The notes: generated by a model not told the origin, from the sequence alone. Counted from the stretch's first letter, positions 7,958 through 17,368 are shown. The stretch is 41,048 bases of DNA from Halobacteriales archaeon (GCA_007118975.1 SKQO01000019.1:1-41048); one strand, 5' to 3'. Numbers and translations are program-made.

Positions 7958-8662
7958 TTAATCGCCGGGTTCGCGTTCTTTTGTGTCGCAGTCTTCAACA
8001 CCGGCGGCCGTCAAATACTCCTCCAGGAGCGTCGGCAACTGGCCTCCCCGGAGGTACCGAAGGCCGAACTGATCGGCCCAAGAGATGATCCCGCGGTCCT
8101 CCGTAACGACACCGGCCTCCAACTCCCGTGCGAGAATCAGCAAGTCGAAATCTTCCCGCGAATCGAGCACGCCACGACGGAGGGCCCGCCGATACTTATC
8201 TCGCATCTCCGAGAGGATCCGATCCGCCTCGGTCATGAACTCCTCGTGGCCGTCGTCACCTGGTCGGAGCTGGTCCGGGTCGAGCTCTTCGACCTCGCGG
8301 AGGGCCTCCTCGGAAACCCGCAGGCCGCGGTCGACCCGGCTGCTCATTTCGTCGATAAAATCGTAGACGATGTTCGCCGGGATAGAGACGCCGTACCGAT
8401 CCGGGCTCTTCCGGATAATCCACGTGTCGAACCGCGAGAACACGGTCTCGGAGACGCCGCGGTCGCGGAGAATCGTCGTCAACTCGTCATGGATTGACGG
8501 CGGAACGTAAAATGACATGTTCAACTCGAGTCTGGCGGTCGCGATGAGATCAAGCAGCCGCAACACGGCCGCTTCCAGGGATTCGTCCGGATTCCTGATC
8601 TCCTCGGTGAGAAACAGCGACGTATCGAGGACGAACTGTTGTCGAGGCGGGTCACCCACCAT
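7958..8662 (-). CDS. RNA ligase partner protein (PIN-domain, TIGR03875 type)
   Basis: This 234-aa protein opens with FVLDTSLFL, the first PIN acidic motif. It has conserved [15 protein letters not shown] and VVTEDRGI segments near the C-terminus that supply further metal-binding acids. This fits the RNA ligase partner family (MJ0548-like), which usually neighbours a Pab1020-type RNA ligase, as here. The ligase gene starts 88 bases away on the other strand, so the two share a promoter region. The likely role is RNA cleavage or binding coupled to RNA joining. The reading frame is intact, unlike its partner. Confidence 0.88.
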   Translation of the reverse strand: MVGDPPRQQFVLDTSLFLTEEIRNPDESLEAAVLRLLDLIATARLELNMSFYVPPSIHDELTTILRDRGVSETVFSRFDTWIIRKSPDRYGVSIPANIVYDFIDEMSSRVDRGLRVSEEALREVEELDPDQLRPGDDGHEEFMTEADRILSEMRDKYRRALRRGVLDSREDFDLLILARELEAGVVTEDRGIISWADQFGLRYLRGGQLPTLLEEYLTAAGVEDCDTKEREPGD

Positions 8663-8750
8663 ACCCGGCTATGGCGGTGCGTACCAAAAAGTGATCAGCC
8701 AACGCGGGTTTCGACACGCGGTTTTTGAATCTCAACAGCCTACACAACGT

Positions 8751-9878
8751 ATGAACAAACGGGAGTACGTCGACCGGCTGGGCGCGTCCATTGACGACCC
8801 CGGCGAGCTGTTCGAACATTTTCAACGGCGGTCGCTGGCAGCCGGTCCCGCCCACGTCCTCCCGTCGGATCGGCACGGCATAGAGCGGGGAACGGTGATT
8901 CTGCCCGGGGACGACGTGATCGTTCGCGGGTATCCGAGCATTCCGCGGGTACTCGTCATCGATCCCGGCATTCGGCGCTTCTTCGGAGACGATTCGTCGA
9001 TCGCAATCGAGGAGAAACTCGACGGGGCAAACGTCCGGATCGTCCAAGCAGGCGAGGCGTTTGCCTTTACGAGAAGCGGATTGATCTGTCCGTTCACGAC
9101 GGCGCGCGCCCGGGAATTGTTGGATCTCGATGGGTTCTTTGCCGCCCACCCAGAGGCAATGCTCTGCGCGGAGTTGATCGGGCCGGAATCGCCGTACACC
9201 CGAACGGCGTACGAATCAGTGGAGTCGACAGATCTGCAGGTATTCGATATCCGTGACCGCGAGTCGGGCGAGCCACTCCCGGTGGCGGAGCGACGTGCGC
9301 ATTGCGAGCGGTTCGGATTCTCGCAACCGCCGTGCTTCGACGTGGTATCACCGGACGACGCGGTGGCCCGGGTCCGCGAAGTCATCACTGACCTCGACGA
9401 AGCCGGTCGGGAGGGTATCATCCTTCGTTCGGCCGATGCGAGGAACCTGCTCAAATACACCACAAAATCACAACACCACGACGAACTTGCGTTCGCCTTC
9501 GGGATGCCGTTCGATCACGGACAGGAGTTTTTGTTCTCGCGAATACTCCGGGAAGGGTTCCAGGCGTAGGAGTTCGAGGAAGACCGGAAATCGCTCCGCA
9601 AGCGCGCCCAACAGCTCGGCGAGTCGATCCTCCTGCCGATGGTCGACGCCATCGATGCCGTCGCCGCGGAGGTGCCCGTGGGCGAGCGACATACCGTCCG
9701 TGGCGGCCTGGAAACGATCGAGGAACTCCTCGATCACCTGGACGACCAGTCGCTGACGATCGAACTTCTCGAGGAGGAAACCGACGGTCCCCAGCGTAAC
9801 GTCGTGTTCGTGAAAGTCGCGCACCCCACCCGTGATCAAACAGCTTACTACCTCGATGGCGGGACCTCGAAAGAGTGA
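8751..9878 (+). pseudogene. Pab1020-family RNA ligase interrupted by one in-frame TAG
   Basis: Read through one stop the protein is 375 codons, close to the usual length of the archaeal TIGR01209 ligases, ATP-dependent enzymes that seal or circularise RNA. The nucleotidyltransferase core is complete. It has motif I EEKLDG with Lys89, the nucleotide-pocket segments FAFTRSG and AELIGPESPY, motif IV EGIILRS and motif V LLKYTT. After FSRILREGFQA (272 codons) comes TAG at 9567-9569. The frame then continues as EFEEDRKSLRKRAQQLG to TGA, covering the helical C-terminal dimerisation domain. There are no frameshifts. Either the gene has a fresh nonsense mutation, or the truncated catalytic core still works, or the stop is read through. 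Confidence 0.82.
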
Positions 9879-10168
9879 ACCCGGCCTCCGGCATTGCGGG
9901 GTATGCGCATGGCATGCCTAAATGTCGTCCAGGACTGCGCGCAGAGTTCGATACCCGGGAGCCGAGCCGGACTGTCCGACCTCCCGCGTTATTCTTCGTG
10001 ATTGTGCTACTGAAATTACACGGATGGATTCGTCAGTGTCCCCCCTGGCCTGGCGATCACGCGCGTACTCGACAGCGTGTAGTCCAGAAGGTGCCCGCCT
10101 CGAGTTAGTCCACTCCTTGGTTCTATTCTGGCGTCATGTTGCCCCGAACAGCGTTTCTACCGAGTGCT

Positions 10169-10798
10169 TCACCTATCGAGGCCGCGGACGTCTACCTCAC
10201 GTTCGCCAGAATCTGCGACCCGAAGGTCGATCGTCCCGTCACAGAGACTTTCGAACATTGTCAACGTCTCCTTGTCGTGTCGCGTACGGTCGATCGTAAA
10301 AATGCCGAGACCGGACGTATCCACGACCCGTTGTTTGTAAATGTAGAGGAATTTGAACACGGTTTCGCGGTCGAGATATTGGAGGAGAGTCGTGATCGAG
10401 ATGAATCCATGTCGCACCGTGGAGACGCCGTGATGTGCAAACGAACGAAGGAGCTTCGCCGATTTGGTGCTAATGCCGGGCAGGTCGTCCGGAGCGGAGA
10501 GTGAATAGGTCTCGATCCCCTCAATGTTCCGCCGGTCGTCATTGTCCATGCAATCGATGATACCGATGCGATCTGCATCGAGTGCTCGTCGTTGTTGACT
10601 GAGGTCTTCGATCGGGACCGCCGCGCTTTCGCTGCTCATGATAAGCAATGCCGCGTCACCGGCATCGTGACCGGTGGCAATGAGATCCAAAGCAAATTCA
10701 CGTTTCCCGACCATCGGTGGCCCGACGATCAACAGGTTCGTACCCGGATCGAGTGCCGAGATCGAATCTGTCGGAAAACAATCTGTAACATCGTACAT
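10169..10798 (-). CDS. RecA-superfamily (KaiC-like, DUF7504 type) ATPase
   Basis: This 209-aa protein begins MYDVTDCFPTDSISALDPG. It has a P-loop variant GPPMVGKR at residues 26-33, and a mid-region with RIGIIDCMDN and later SGLGIFTIDRTRHD. It fits the short haloarchaeal RecA/KaiC-like family that I know as DUF7504 and that often sits near sensor and HTR-like genes. The longer frame upstream of 10798 lacks coding character, so I chose the internal Met. It is the last gene of a minus-strand signalling array, 279 bases downstream of a RAD55-like gene. A nucleotide-dependent regulatory role is inferred. Confidence 0.75.
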   Translation of the reverse strand: MYDVTDCFPTDSISALDPGTNLLIVGPPMVGKREFALDLIATGHDAGDAALLIMSSESAAVPIEDLSQQRRALDADRIGIIDCMDNDDRRNIEGIETYSLSAPDDLPGISTKSAKLLRSFAHHGVSTVRHGFISITTLLQYLDRETVFKFLYIYKQRVVDTSGLGIFTIDRTRHDKETLTMFESLCDGTIDLRVADSGEREVDVRGLDR

Positions 10799-11077
10799 TA
10801 GGACTTCACCATCGACACGGGGGATCCGCGGGTCCGCGCTGGGCTGGTCGGAGTGACAAGTACTGAATCCTCGGAACGCCGGTGGTTGTTGCCATGAGCG
10901 TGTGCGTTCCTCCTGGCTGTAAGAACCGTGTTTGCCTCCGGTGTCCCGACCTCGCTCTCCTGCATCGAGAGCACGTTGCGTACTGCCATAGGATAGCATT
11001 ACGGTTCCAGGACGGCACACTTCCGTGGATCCCCGATCTCGAGGGATGCACGTGAGCCAGAAAGTCTCGCAAGCGCG

Positions 11078-11722
11078 TCAAATGCTGATCCCGCGGCTTG
11101 GATCTACGGTAATCTCGGCACCGATGCGTAATTTGATCGCTTGCTCGGGGGTTTGGTGGGCTCGGTGTTTGGTAATCTGCAATTCGGTAATGTTCGACTG
11201 GCGGGGTGATCCGGAGAGTTTCCACACCATGTCTGCTGTGCGATAGATCGCCGCGAGATTTTGTGCGATCGTTTCGGCGTCATCCCGGGGAGTAGTCTGC
11301 ACGTGGAGATAACCGATGCGTCGATATTGGGAGAGATACGATTTGAGCACGTGGAGCGTTTTGAGATATTCCTCCTCGTCCCGCTGGGCGAGCCGATTGA
11401 CCGGGTCAAGCATAATGTTCATCGGCTTCTCCAGTCCCTCGAGGTACGACTCGATGGAGCCTAATTTGTCATCTCCACCAGCGTACTCGATATGAACGTG
11501 TGTCATATCGAACAACAACTGGTGGTCATGGAGCCACATCTCGGCTGTTTCCTTCCCTCGTGTCGTGCTGATGTAGATCGTTGGTTGCTGGGCCGCCAGG
11601 TGTCGCAGCATCGAATCGCCTTGCCCCGTCGTATCCGTTTCGATGGCCACCAACGATCCTGGCATGATTCCACCATCGAGCTCGTCATCGAGCCCACTGA
11701 TCCCCGTCGGATACCGGGCCAT
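11078..11722 (-). CDS. RAD55/KaiC-like protein with degenerate Walker A
   Basis: This 214-aa protein has the KaiC/RAD55 opening MARYPTGISGLDDELDGGI and PGSLVAIETDTTGQGDSML. The P-loop position reads TDTTGQGDS, with Asp where the catalytic Lys should be. A mid-protein strand with MNIMLDPVNRLAQRD takes the Walker B place. The C-terminus carries ADMVWKLSGSP and a basic ITKHRAHQTPEQ segment. Such haloarchaeal RAD55-like proteins with lost Walker Lys are probably nucleotide-binding or signalling scaffolds rather than recombinases. It lies 210 bases downstream of the HalX regulator on the same strand. The Met at 11722 fits the family start. Confidence 0.8.
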   Translation of the reverse strand: MARYPTGISGLDDELDGGIMPGSLVAIETDTTGQGDSMLRHLAAQQPTIYISTTRGKETAEMWLHDHQLLFDMTHVHIEYAGGDDKLGSIESYLEGLEKPMNIMLDPVNRLAQRDEEEYLKTLHVLKSYLSQYRRIGYLHVQTTPRDDAETIAQNLAAIYRTADMVWKLSGSPRQSNITELQITKHRAHQTPEQAIKLRIGAEITVDPSRGISI

Positions 11723-11932
11723 TGTCGAGTAACGTCGACAGCTCGGGATAAACGTCACGCCACACATCGGCGCCGGTCGCACAGATCCGTCGGTGGCTCC
11801 GGTGGAGATCGAGACATCGTCGAGGCTGGACCCAGCGACTTCGGTCGTAGATAGCGTACTGGAGGAAGTCCTGCCTCCACAGTCGACCCACAGTCGCCGG
11901 GAGGTACCCGATTCGAGACGCCGCCAACCACG

Positions 11933-12511
11933 TCAGTTGTCGTCCATGATCTCCCGTACTGCACCGACAAACTCCGTATCCGACGACATTTCACCGAGGC
12001 TGGTCGCGACCTGTTCACTCATGTCGTCGATCCGGTCGAGGAGGTCCGCGTACTCCTCGCTCGTTTCCAGCTCGTCGGGCGTTTTTTCCGTTTGCAACGC
12101 GCTCTGTCGGGCGATCAGGGAATAATATTCCTGCAGGTCGGCATCGAGTTCCGAGCGCTCGAGCAGTCGTTTGACAGTCCCGCGAAGTTCCTCTCTGCTC
12201 GGGGGTTTGGTGATGTAGGCGTCGAATCCCATCTCGATGATGTCGAAGTCCGGTTCGACGGCTGTGACCATCGCGACCCGACAGTCTAGGTCTCGATCGC
12301 GGATCTCCGACAGGACTTGTTCACCGGACATTTCCGGCATCATTCGGTCGAGAAGCACGACATCGACCGTATGATCGATCATCTCGAGGGCTTCCGGCCC
12401 GCCAGTCGCTTTCTCTATCTCGTACGAATCCCGGAGAAGCAACTCATATCCCTCCGCAACAGTCTCCTCGTCCTCGACGATGAGCACGACTGGTTGGTCA
12501 GGTGTCGTCAT
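11933..12511 (-). CDS. Response regulator, receiver plus HalX domain
   Basis: This 192-aa protein has a receiver domain (residues 1-120) with the acidic pair in IVEDEE, phosphoacceptor Asp55 in VVLLDRMMP, and TKPP with the conserved Lys. The C-terminal 70 residues are helical and acidic and match the HalX domain, an archaeal response-regulator output module of unknown mechanism. It starts four bases after the kinase stop on the same strand, so the two form a two-component pair. It lacks a DNA-binding domain that I recognise. Confidence 0.9.
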   Translation of the reverse strand: MTTPDQPVVLIVEDEETVAEGYELLLRDSYEIEKATGGPEALEMIDHTVDVVLLDRMMPEMSGEQVLSEIRDRDLDCRVAMVTAVEPDFDIIEMGFDAYITKPPSREELRGTVKRLLERSELDADLQEYYSLIARQSALQTEKTPDELETSEEYADLLDRIDDMSEQVATSLGEMSSDTEFVGAVREIMDDN

Positions 12512-12515
12512 TGGG

Positions 12516-15047
12516 TTACGATTCGGAGTGCGTATGAGTGAGTGATTGCGGAGACCCCTGTTCTACAGTGGAAAGCGTGACGATAAAACATGCCCCCCCT
12601 GATTGGCTCCGTTCGACCCGGACCTCCCCGCCGTACTTCTGGATCATGGCGTCGACAAAAAAGAGGCCAAAGCCCGAGCCAGTTTCCTTTGCGTGCGAGG
12701 TGACACCACGTCGGAAGATCGACTCCCGTCGTTCCGTGGGCACACCGCTCCCGTTGTCGGCAACTCGTATGTGTACGTTTTCGCGGTCTTGCTCCACTGT
12801 CGTCTCGATTTGCAAGCCGTCGGTATCGTTGTGCTCGATGGCGTTCGCGAGAATATTACCGAGCACGTCCGCCAGTAACTCGTCTGCCTGTGCCCGTGTG
12901 TTCGGTTCCAGTCTCGACTCAAAACGAACGTCGGGATATGCGTGCTCGAGTTCCCGGATCTTGCGCTCAAGAATCGATGTGACGTCGATCGGCTCGAGGC
13001 TCTGTTGCTCGTCCGGGGTCGTTAGCGTCTCGATGACGCGTCGGACGCGTTGGGTGACTTCGGTCGTTGTATCACACCAGTCGCCAATGGTCGTGGCATA
13101 CCGTTTTTCCTCTCCTGTAAGTTGATCTTCGAGTATTTCTGCCCGTGTTTTGATGACGGTCATGCCGTTGAGGACGTCGTGACGCAAGATCGAGTTGAAA
13201 AACTCCATCTGTCGGCGTTGTCGTTCGAGATCGGTGATATCCATGGAGACACCCATGATTCCGGTCACGGTCTCACCCTCGATGATCGGGGTGAGTTCGG
13301 TCCGCAGGATCACGCTCCCGAACTCGAGATTGATTCCAGTCACCTCGCCACTGAGGGCATCTTCGATGGCCTCGATCAGATGGGGTCGGTCAGCGTACAT
13401 CTCGAAGACATCGGCCCCGACGAGCTCCCCTGGTTCGAGGCCGATTTTGGTCAACGTTTGGCCCCGAGATTCGACGATTGTGCCCTCGGCATCGATGCGG
13501 AAGAAGATGAGCGGAGTGAGGTCCAAAATGGCAGAGAGGGCCTGTCGTTGTTCTGTAATTTCAGTAGACAGGACAGCGATACCTTCTTCGTAAGGATAGG
13601 CGTTGAGCTCTGCCCAATATTCGTGTGCTGTGAAATGATACTCACAGGCTGCTGGTTCGCCGCTTTCCTGGACGGCACGAAAAGTTTCTTCCACGATGGT
13701 CCCTTCGAGTTCGGGGAACTTCTCCCACAGCCTTGCACCTACGACATCCTCGACCGGTGTTTCGAGCCGATCGGCGAGGACGTCGTTACAATAAGTGAAT
13801 GTCCAGTCGTCATCGAACGTGTAGTAGGCGACTGGTAACCGTTCGACTAGCTGGCGATACTGCCGTTCCCGCCGGCGCAGCCGACGCTCTTTCTCCTTGC
13901 GCTCGGTAACGTCAGATACAGCCCCGACCATCCGTTGATCCCCGTCAATCGTCACTGGTTCGCCTTGCGCGTTGAGCCAGAGCCAGCCGTCGTTCTTTGC
14001 ACGGAGTCGAAACTCGGCTTGGAAGTCGTTTCCCTGCTCAAGGGACTCCTCGATGGTCGTCTCCACCCGCGGGCGGTCATCCGGATGTACGAACTCGAGG
14101 AACGATTGGAATGTACCATCGAATTCCCCCGGTTCGAGTCCGATCATTCGTTCCATCGGTTCCGTCCACGTCACGCGCTCGGTGTCGACTTCCCACTGCC
14201 AGATGCCGGTTTCTGTTGCGTCGAGGACCAGTTGAAGCTGCTCTTTCGTCGTTTCGAGCTCATTCGCGAGGGATTCAATACGAGACGTTTCATGTTGCAG
14301 TTCTCGGCCGCGTTCCTTTCGCTCGGTGATATCGGTCTGGACGCCGACAAGCGCCGACACCTCCCCGTCGTCGTTCCGCTCCCAGCTGAAGCTATCGCTC
14401 ACCCACCGGATATCTCCATCTTTTGTCCGGATGCGGTACTCCAACACGCCAGCTTCTTTGTTTTCAGAATGACGCTCAAAGGCAGGTAATACCTCATCGG
14501 CATCCGTCGGATGGAGTGACTGCTCCCATAGATCTGGCGTGCTGTACCAGGTGTCCCGGTCATACCCGTACAGTTCGACGAACGCGTCATTGAGATCGAT
14601 CGGTTCCATCGTTTCGGGGTCTGCCCGATAGACACCATCAGTGTTGGTCTCAATCACGCTCGCGAATTTACGTTCGTTCTCGTCTTGGACAAACTTCTTC
14701 TCTCGAACCGATAAGATCTCCACCGTTTGCCCATCCACCGTATTGTGCGTGACGGTGATCTCTACCCCGAGTTGGTTTCCGTCCCGGTCGGTGAGGGTAC
14801 AGTCGAATCGGTCCTCGTTATCGTGCGGGAGTTCGGACGGGTCGGTGTGACCCAACGGTGCATGTTCCGGAATTTCCTCAGCCGCGATATCCCCAAACGA
14901 TTTGCCAGCGAGATCTTCCGGGTGATACCCCAATAGCCCTGCGAACGCTTCATTTACGTGTCGAAAATTACCCGTGTCGGGATCATGGATCACTAATCCA
15001 TCCGGGACGGCATCAAATACCTGTTCGGACAGCGGTGGTTCTGTCAT
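12516..15047 (-). CDS. Multi-PAS sensor histidine kinase
   Basis: This 843-aa kinase has no membrane helix and is probably cytoplasmic. Five PAS domains can be laid out: about residues 8-118, 125-243, 270-383, 394-500 and 505-608, three of them ending in DITE/DVTE/EITE linkers. The phosphoacceptor His623 is in ILRHDVLN. The ATPase domain has the N-box NILANAIEHN (731-740), G1 DNGSGVP and G2 GSGFGLFF. The Met at 15047 begins MTEPPLSEQVFDAVPDG, the start of the first PAS; the frame upstream is non-coding in character. Its partner is the HalX regulator four bases downstream. Stacked PAS domains suggest sensing of redox, light or small ligands, but the cue cannot be read. Confidence 0.93.
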   Translation of the reverse strand: MTEPPLSEQVFDAVPDGLVIHDPDTGNFRHVNEAFAGLLGYHPEDLAGKSFGDIAAEEIPEHAPLGHTDPSELPHDNEDRFDCTLTDRDGNQLGVEITVTHNTVDGQTVEILSVREKKFVQDENERKFASVIETNTDGVYRADPETMEPIDLNDAFVELYGYDRDTWYSTPDLWEQSLHPTDADEVLPAFERHSENKEAGVLEYRIRTKDGDIRWVSDSFSWERNDDGEVSALVGVQTDITERKERGRELQHETSRIESLANELETTKEQLQLVLDATETGIWQWEVDTERVTWTEPMERMIGLEPGEFDGTFQSFLEFVHPDDRPRVETTIEESLEQGNDFQAEFRLRAKNDGWLWLNAQGEPVTIDGDQRMVGAVSDVTERKEKERRLRRRERQYRQLVERLPVAYYTFDDDWTFTYCNDVLADRLETPVEDVVGARLWEKFPELEGTIVEETFRAVQESGEPAACEYHFTAHEYWAELNAYPYEEGIAVLSTEITEQRQALSAILDLTPLIFFRIDAEGTIVESRGQTLTKIGLEPGELVGADVFEMYADRPHLIEAIEDALSGEVTGINLEFGSVILRTELTPIIEGETVTGIMGVSMDITDLERQRRQMEFFNSILRHDVLNGMTVIKTRAEILEDQLTGEEKRYATTIGDWCDTTTEVTQRVRRVIETLTTPDEQQSLEPIDVTSILERKIRELEHAYPDVRFESRLEPNTRAQADELLADVLGNILANAIEHNDTDGLQIETTVEQDRENVHIRVADNGSGVPTERRESIFRRGVTSHAKETGSGFGLFFVDAMIQKYGGEVRVERSQSGGACFIVTLSTVEQGSPQSLTHTHSES

Positions 15048-15080
15048 GGCCGGCCAGATATTCGAACCGTTCTCCGATCT

Positions 15081-15090
15081 CGTGTATAAT
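15081..15090 (-). promoter_or_regulatory. Probable promoter of the histidine kinase operon
   Basis: The minus strand reads ATTATACACG about 35-43 bases before the kinase ATG. This fits an archaeal TATA box with a short leader. It is the clearest AT-rich element in that gap. Confidence 0.5.
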
Positions 15091-15436
15091 CTTTGGTGAT
15101 ATGCTACCAGTGGAGACAATTCGGAAGGCAGGGGCAAACTCGTGCGGCGGACGGGATGGAAACAGGTCGGGATAGTCGGATGAAGAAGCTGATTCGGAGT
15201 ACTCGAGATCTACTGGTTCGTTGTGTCAGCAATGCCGATGCTGCTAACGGCGACTGTCCAATTGGGCAATACTACCCGCGGAACCGCCGATGGTGGCTCC
15301 CACCGTAGATCAATAGTCGGCAGGAGTGCCATCGCGTTTCCGCACACAAACGGAGGCGTGGGTTTTTGCGGTGAATTTCTATGACGCGACGAACGGAGCC
15401 ATCGGGTGGATCGGGCGACAACGTGTGGCGGGAAGC

Positions 15437-15444
15437 TTTATCTA
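15437..15444 (+). promoter_or_regulatory. Probable promoter of the metallophosphoesterase
   Basis: TTTATCTA lies 35-42 bases before the ATG at 15479, with a GGAG at about 15454. Spacing and sequence fit an archaeal TATA box and a short leader. Confidence 0.5.
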
Positions 15445-15478
15445 TCGCTCGAAGGAGTATCTGAGACTGAGGCAGGCG

Positions 15479-16306
15479 ATGATCGTTACCATTTCCGATA
15501 CTCATCTCGGGACCGACCACCTGGGCCCTCGATATAACAACCGGGAGGACGTAAAGGCGTTTCTCCGGTATCTTCGCGACGATCTTCGGCCCGACCACCT
15601 CGTCCTGAACGGTGATATCGAAGATCTTTGGCGTCGAGACATCCGGACACTGACGCGGGAAAACTACGACGTGTTCTACCGGTTTCGGGAGTTGCAAGAA
15701 CAGGGAACGGCCGTACACTACGTGTTGGGAAATCACGACTGGTATGCACGTCGGGACGTGCGTTGCGGCGGGGTCTCGTACTATACGGAGGATTATGCGG
15801 AGTCATTGACGCTTACCGACGCCGGGACAACATACACCTTCATGCACGGCCACCAGTTCGATCCGCTCCAAGAGGTATGGTACTTCGACAAGCTCGCCCT
15901 CATCAGCGACGACGCGTTCGGCGCGAAGTTTTCCCACCTCTGGGAGGTATTTGCTGAGATCGAGGGGCTTTCGGACGGGGTCGAGACCGTCCAACGACTG
16001 GTCGTCGATCGGCTCACGCGGGGACCGTGGCAACAACGTATCGAACGCATGGACCGGTGTCAGACGGGGTGTGACGCCGAGGCGGAGCTTCACGAGGCGC
16101 AGAAATACGCCGACTCGGCACTCGACACTGGCGTCCTGTGTACGGGACACACCCACATGGCGGGTATCACAGCGGATGGACGGGCAGCGAACAGTGGCGC
16201 GTGGGTCGGCGGACAAAACACGTATCTGGTGATCGATGACGGCATCCGCGTGCTCGAGTGGAACGACGGAAGCCCGCGCGAGCGGTCGGCGCGCGTCGAG
16301 GTGTAG
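15479..16306 (+). CDS. Calcineurin-like metallophosphoesterase
   Basis: This 275-aa enzyme carries all the two-metal phosphoesterase motifs: SDTHLG (Asp7, His9), NGDIED (Asp46), GNHDWY (Asn85, His86), FMHGHQFDP and CTGHTHMAG. It hydrolyses a phosphomono- or diester; the substrate is unknown. The general arrangement resembles UDP-2,3-diacylglucosamine hydrolase-like proteins, but archaea do not make lipid A. The start was chosen at the Met directly before the first motif, 35-42 bases after a good TATA box. The longer upstream frame has no conserved features. Confidence 0.9.
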   Translation: MIVTISDTHLGTDHLGPRYNNREDVKAFLRYLRDDLRPDHLVLNGDIEDLWRRDIRTLTRENYDVFYRFRELQEQGTAVHYVLGNHDWYARRDVRCGGVSYYTEDYAESLTLTDAGTTYTFMHGHQFDPLQEVWYFDKLALISDDAFGAKFSHLWEVFAEIEGLSDGVETVQRLVVDRLTRGPWQQRIERMDRCQTGCDAEAELHEAQKYADSALDTGVLCTGHTHMAGITADGRAANSGAWVGGQNTYLVIDDGIRVLEWNDGSPRERSARVEV

Positions 16307-16406
16307 TCACCCGGTCCGTGGCGGGTTCCTCATTGAGAACTTACTGGATGGTTCCCACCCTCAAGTGGTCGCACAGGTATTTGTCCATCCAACAGGATCG
16401 CAGGCC

Positions 16407-16702
16407 ATGCTTTCTCAGCAGTGGTATAATCGGGCGAGCTGATTGTGGATCATATTGGGTGGGTTCTATCTGCTTGTGTATACTTACTGGTACATCCCGG
16501 CGTTCCGGGAGCTGCCGGAAAGCATTCGTGACCCCCGGCGCCGTATCCCTGGCACTGGCCACTTGACGTCGTTGCGACCGTCGTTCCCGGCACCTTTCTT
16601 CTGTTCTTTGGGTTCCGCCGTGCAACGGAGCTCGGGGCATCCGGTGAAAACGTGACTGACACGACGAGCGGGTCGGGGAGCGACGGGCCGACTCTGGGAT
16701 AG
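16407..16702 (+). pseudogene. Broken small two-helix membrane protein
   Basis: A protein of about 95 residues can be reconstructed: MLSQQWYNRAS, then TGA (16440-16442), then LWIILGGFYLLVYTYWYIP and AFRELPESIRDP. A shift near 16545 leads to PYPWHWPLDVVATVVPGTFL, LFFGFRRATELG and an acidic tail ending in TAG. Each segment has coherent membrane-protein composition, so the lesions look real. A TTG directly after the TGA could restart translation, but the frameshift would still cut the second helix. The family is not recognised, and the gene stands alone between the phosphoesterase and the CBS gene. Confidence 0.6.
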
Positions 16703-16948
16703 TCGGCGTCGGATGGCCGCGTGACCGACGAAATCGGCGATTTCTGGGCGGTCGAACCTGGCGCATCTTGGTAGTATCCTCCCATCGTTCGCCTACGTCA
16801 GGGGCATCACCTGGCGTGGTCCGACAGCAGCCCAAACCGTAATCGGTCAAGAAAACGTGTCGTTCGATCCGATTCGAACACGCTCGAACGATCAATGTAT
16901 CACTCGCTGACGAAATCAATCGACAGCAATGCTGGCTGATGTGATGAC

Positions 16949-17368
16949 TCAGTAGGCAGGTCGCTGCGCCTTGATCACATGGGCGAGGTGTTGTTGCTCG
17001 TCAGCGAGCAGCTCGGTGAAATCGTCGGCGGTAATGATTCCGACGAGTTCGTCGTCCTTGCATACCGGGAGCCGCCGAATGCCGTGTTCACTCATCATCT
17101 CGGCGGCCTCATAAAATCCGGCGCCTCGGTCGATCGTACACAGATCATCGGACATGACCTCCGCCGCAGTCATCTTCTCCGGATCCACGCCTTCTCCAAG
17201 CACGCGAACGGTTAAATCCCGGTCAGTGACGATGCCAGTCGGTTCAGTATCCTCAGTAATGACGACACTGCCGACAGACTCTTCATCCATCGTTTGTGCA
17301 AGTTCGACCACTGATGCATCCGCTCCAGCCGTGACAACTTCGCTCCGCGCAAGGTTTTCGATGGGCAT
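16949..17368 (-). CDS. CBS-pair domain protein
   Basis: This 139-aa protein is a single CBS pair. The first domain spans about residues 8-60 (DESVGSVVITEDTEPTGIVTDRDL) and the second about 70-128 (MSEHGIRRLPVCKDDELVGIITADDF). Such stand-alone modules bind adenosine nucleotides (AMP, ATP, SAM) and act as energy sensors for a partner protein that cannot be named here. The second domain's GIITADDF has the usual Asp for ribose. A short DEQQHLAHVIKAQ tail follows. Confidence 0.92.
   Translation of the reverse strand: MPIENLARSEVVTAGADASVVELAQTMDEESVGSVVITEDTEPTGIVTDRDLTVRVLGEGVDPEKMTAAEVMSDDLCTIDRGAGFYEAAEMMSEHGIRRLPVCKDDELVGIITADDFTELLADEQQHLAHVIKAQRPAY

Larger units (their letters stand above)
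15048..15478. other. Intergenic stretch between divergent genes
   Basis: It holds the promoters of the kinase (minus) and the phosphoesterase (plus). Open frames extending into it upstream of both genes lack halophile codon bias, and I see no other gene. Confidence 0.6.

Noticed and set aside
5078-9878. Pyrrolysine or genome-wide UAG recoding as an established fact
   Set aside because: TAG serves as the normal terminator of the DUF6517 gene and of the oxidoreductase itself, and no pyl gene is in the window.
13050-13838. 262-aa plus-strand ORF opposite the histidine kinase
   Set aside because: It lies wholly inside the kinase with conserved PAS domains; no domain of its own.
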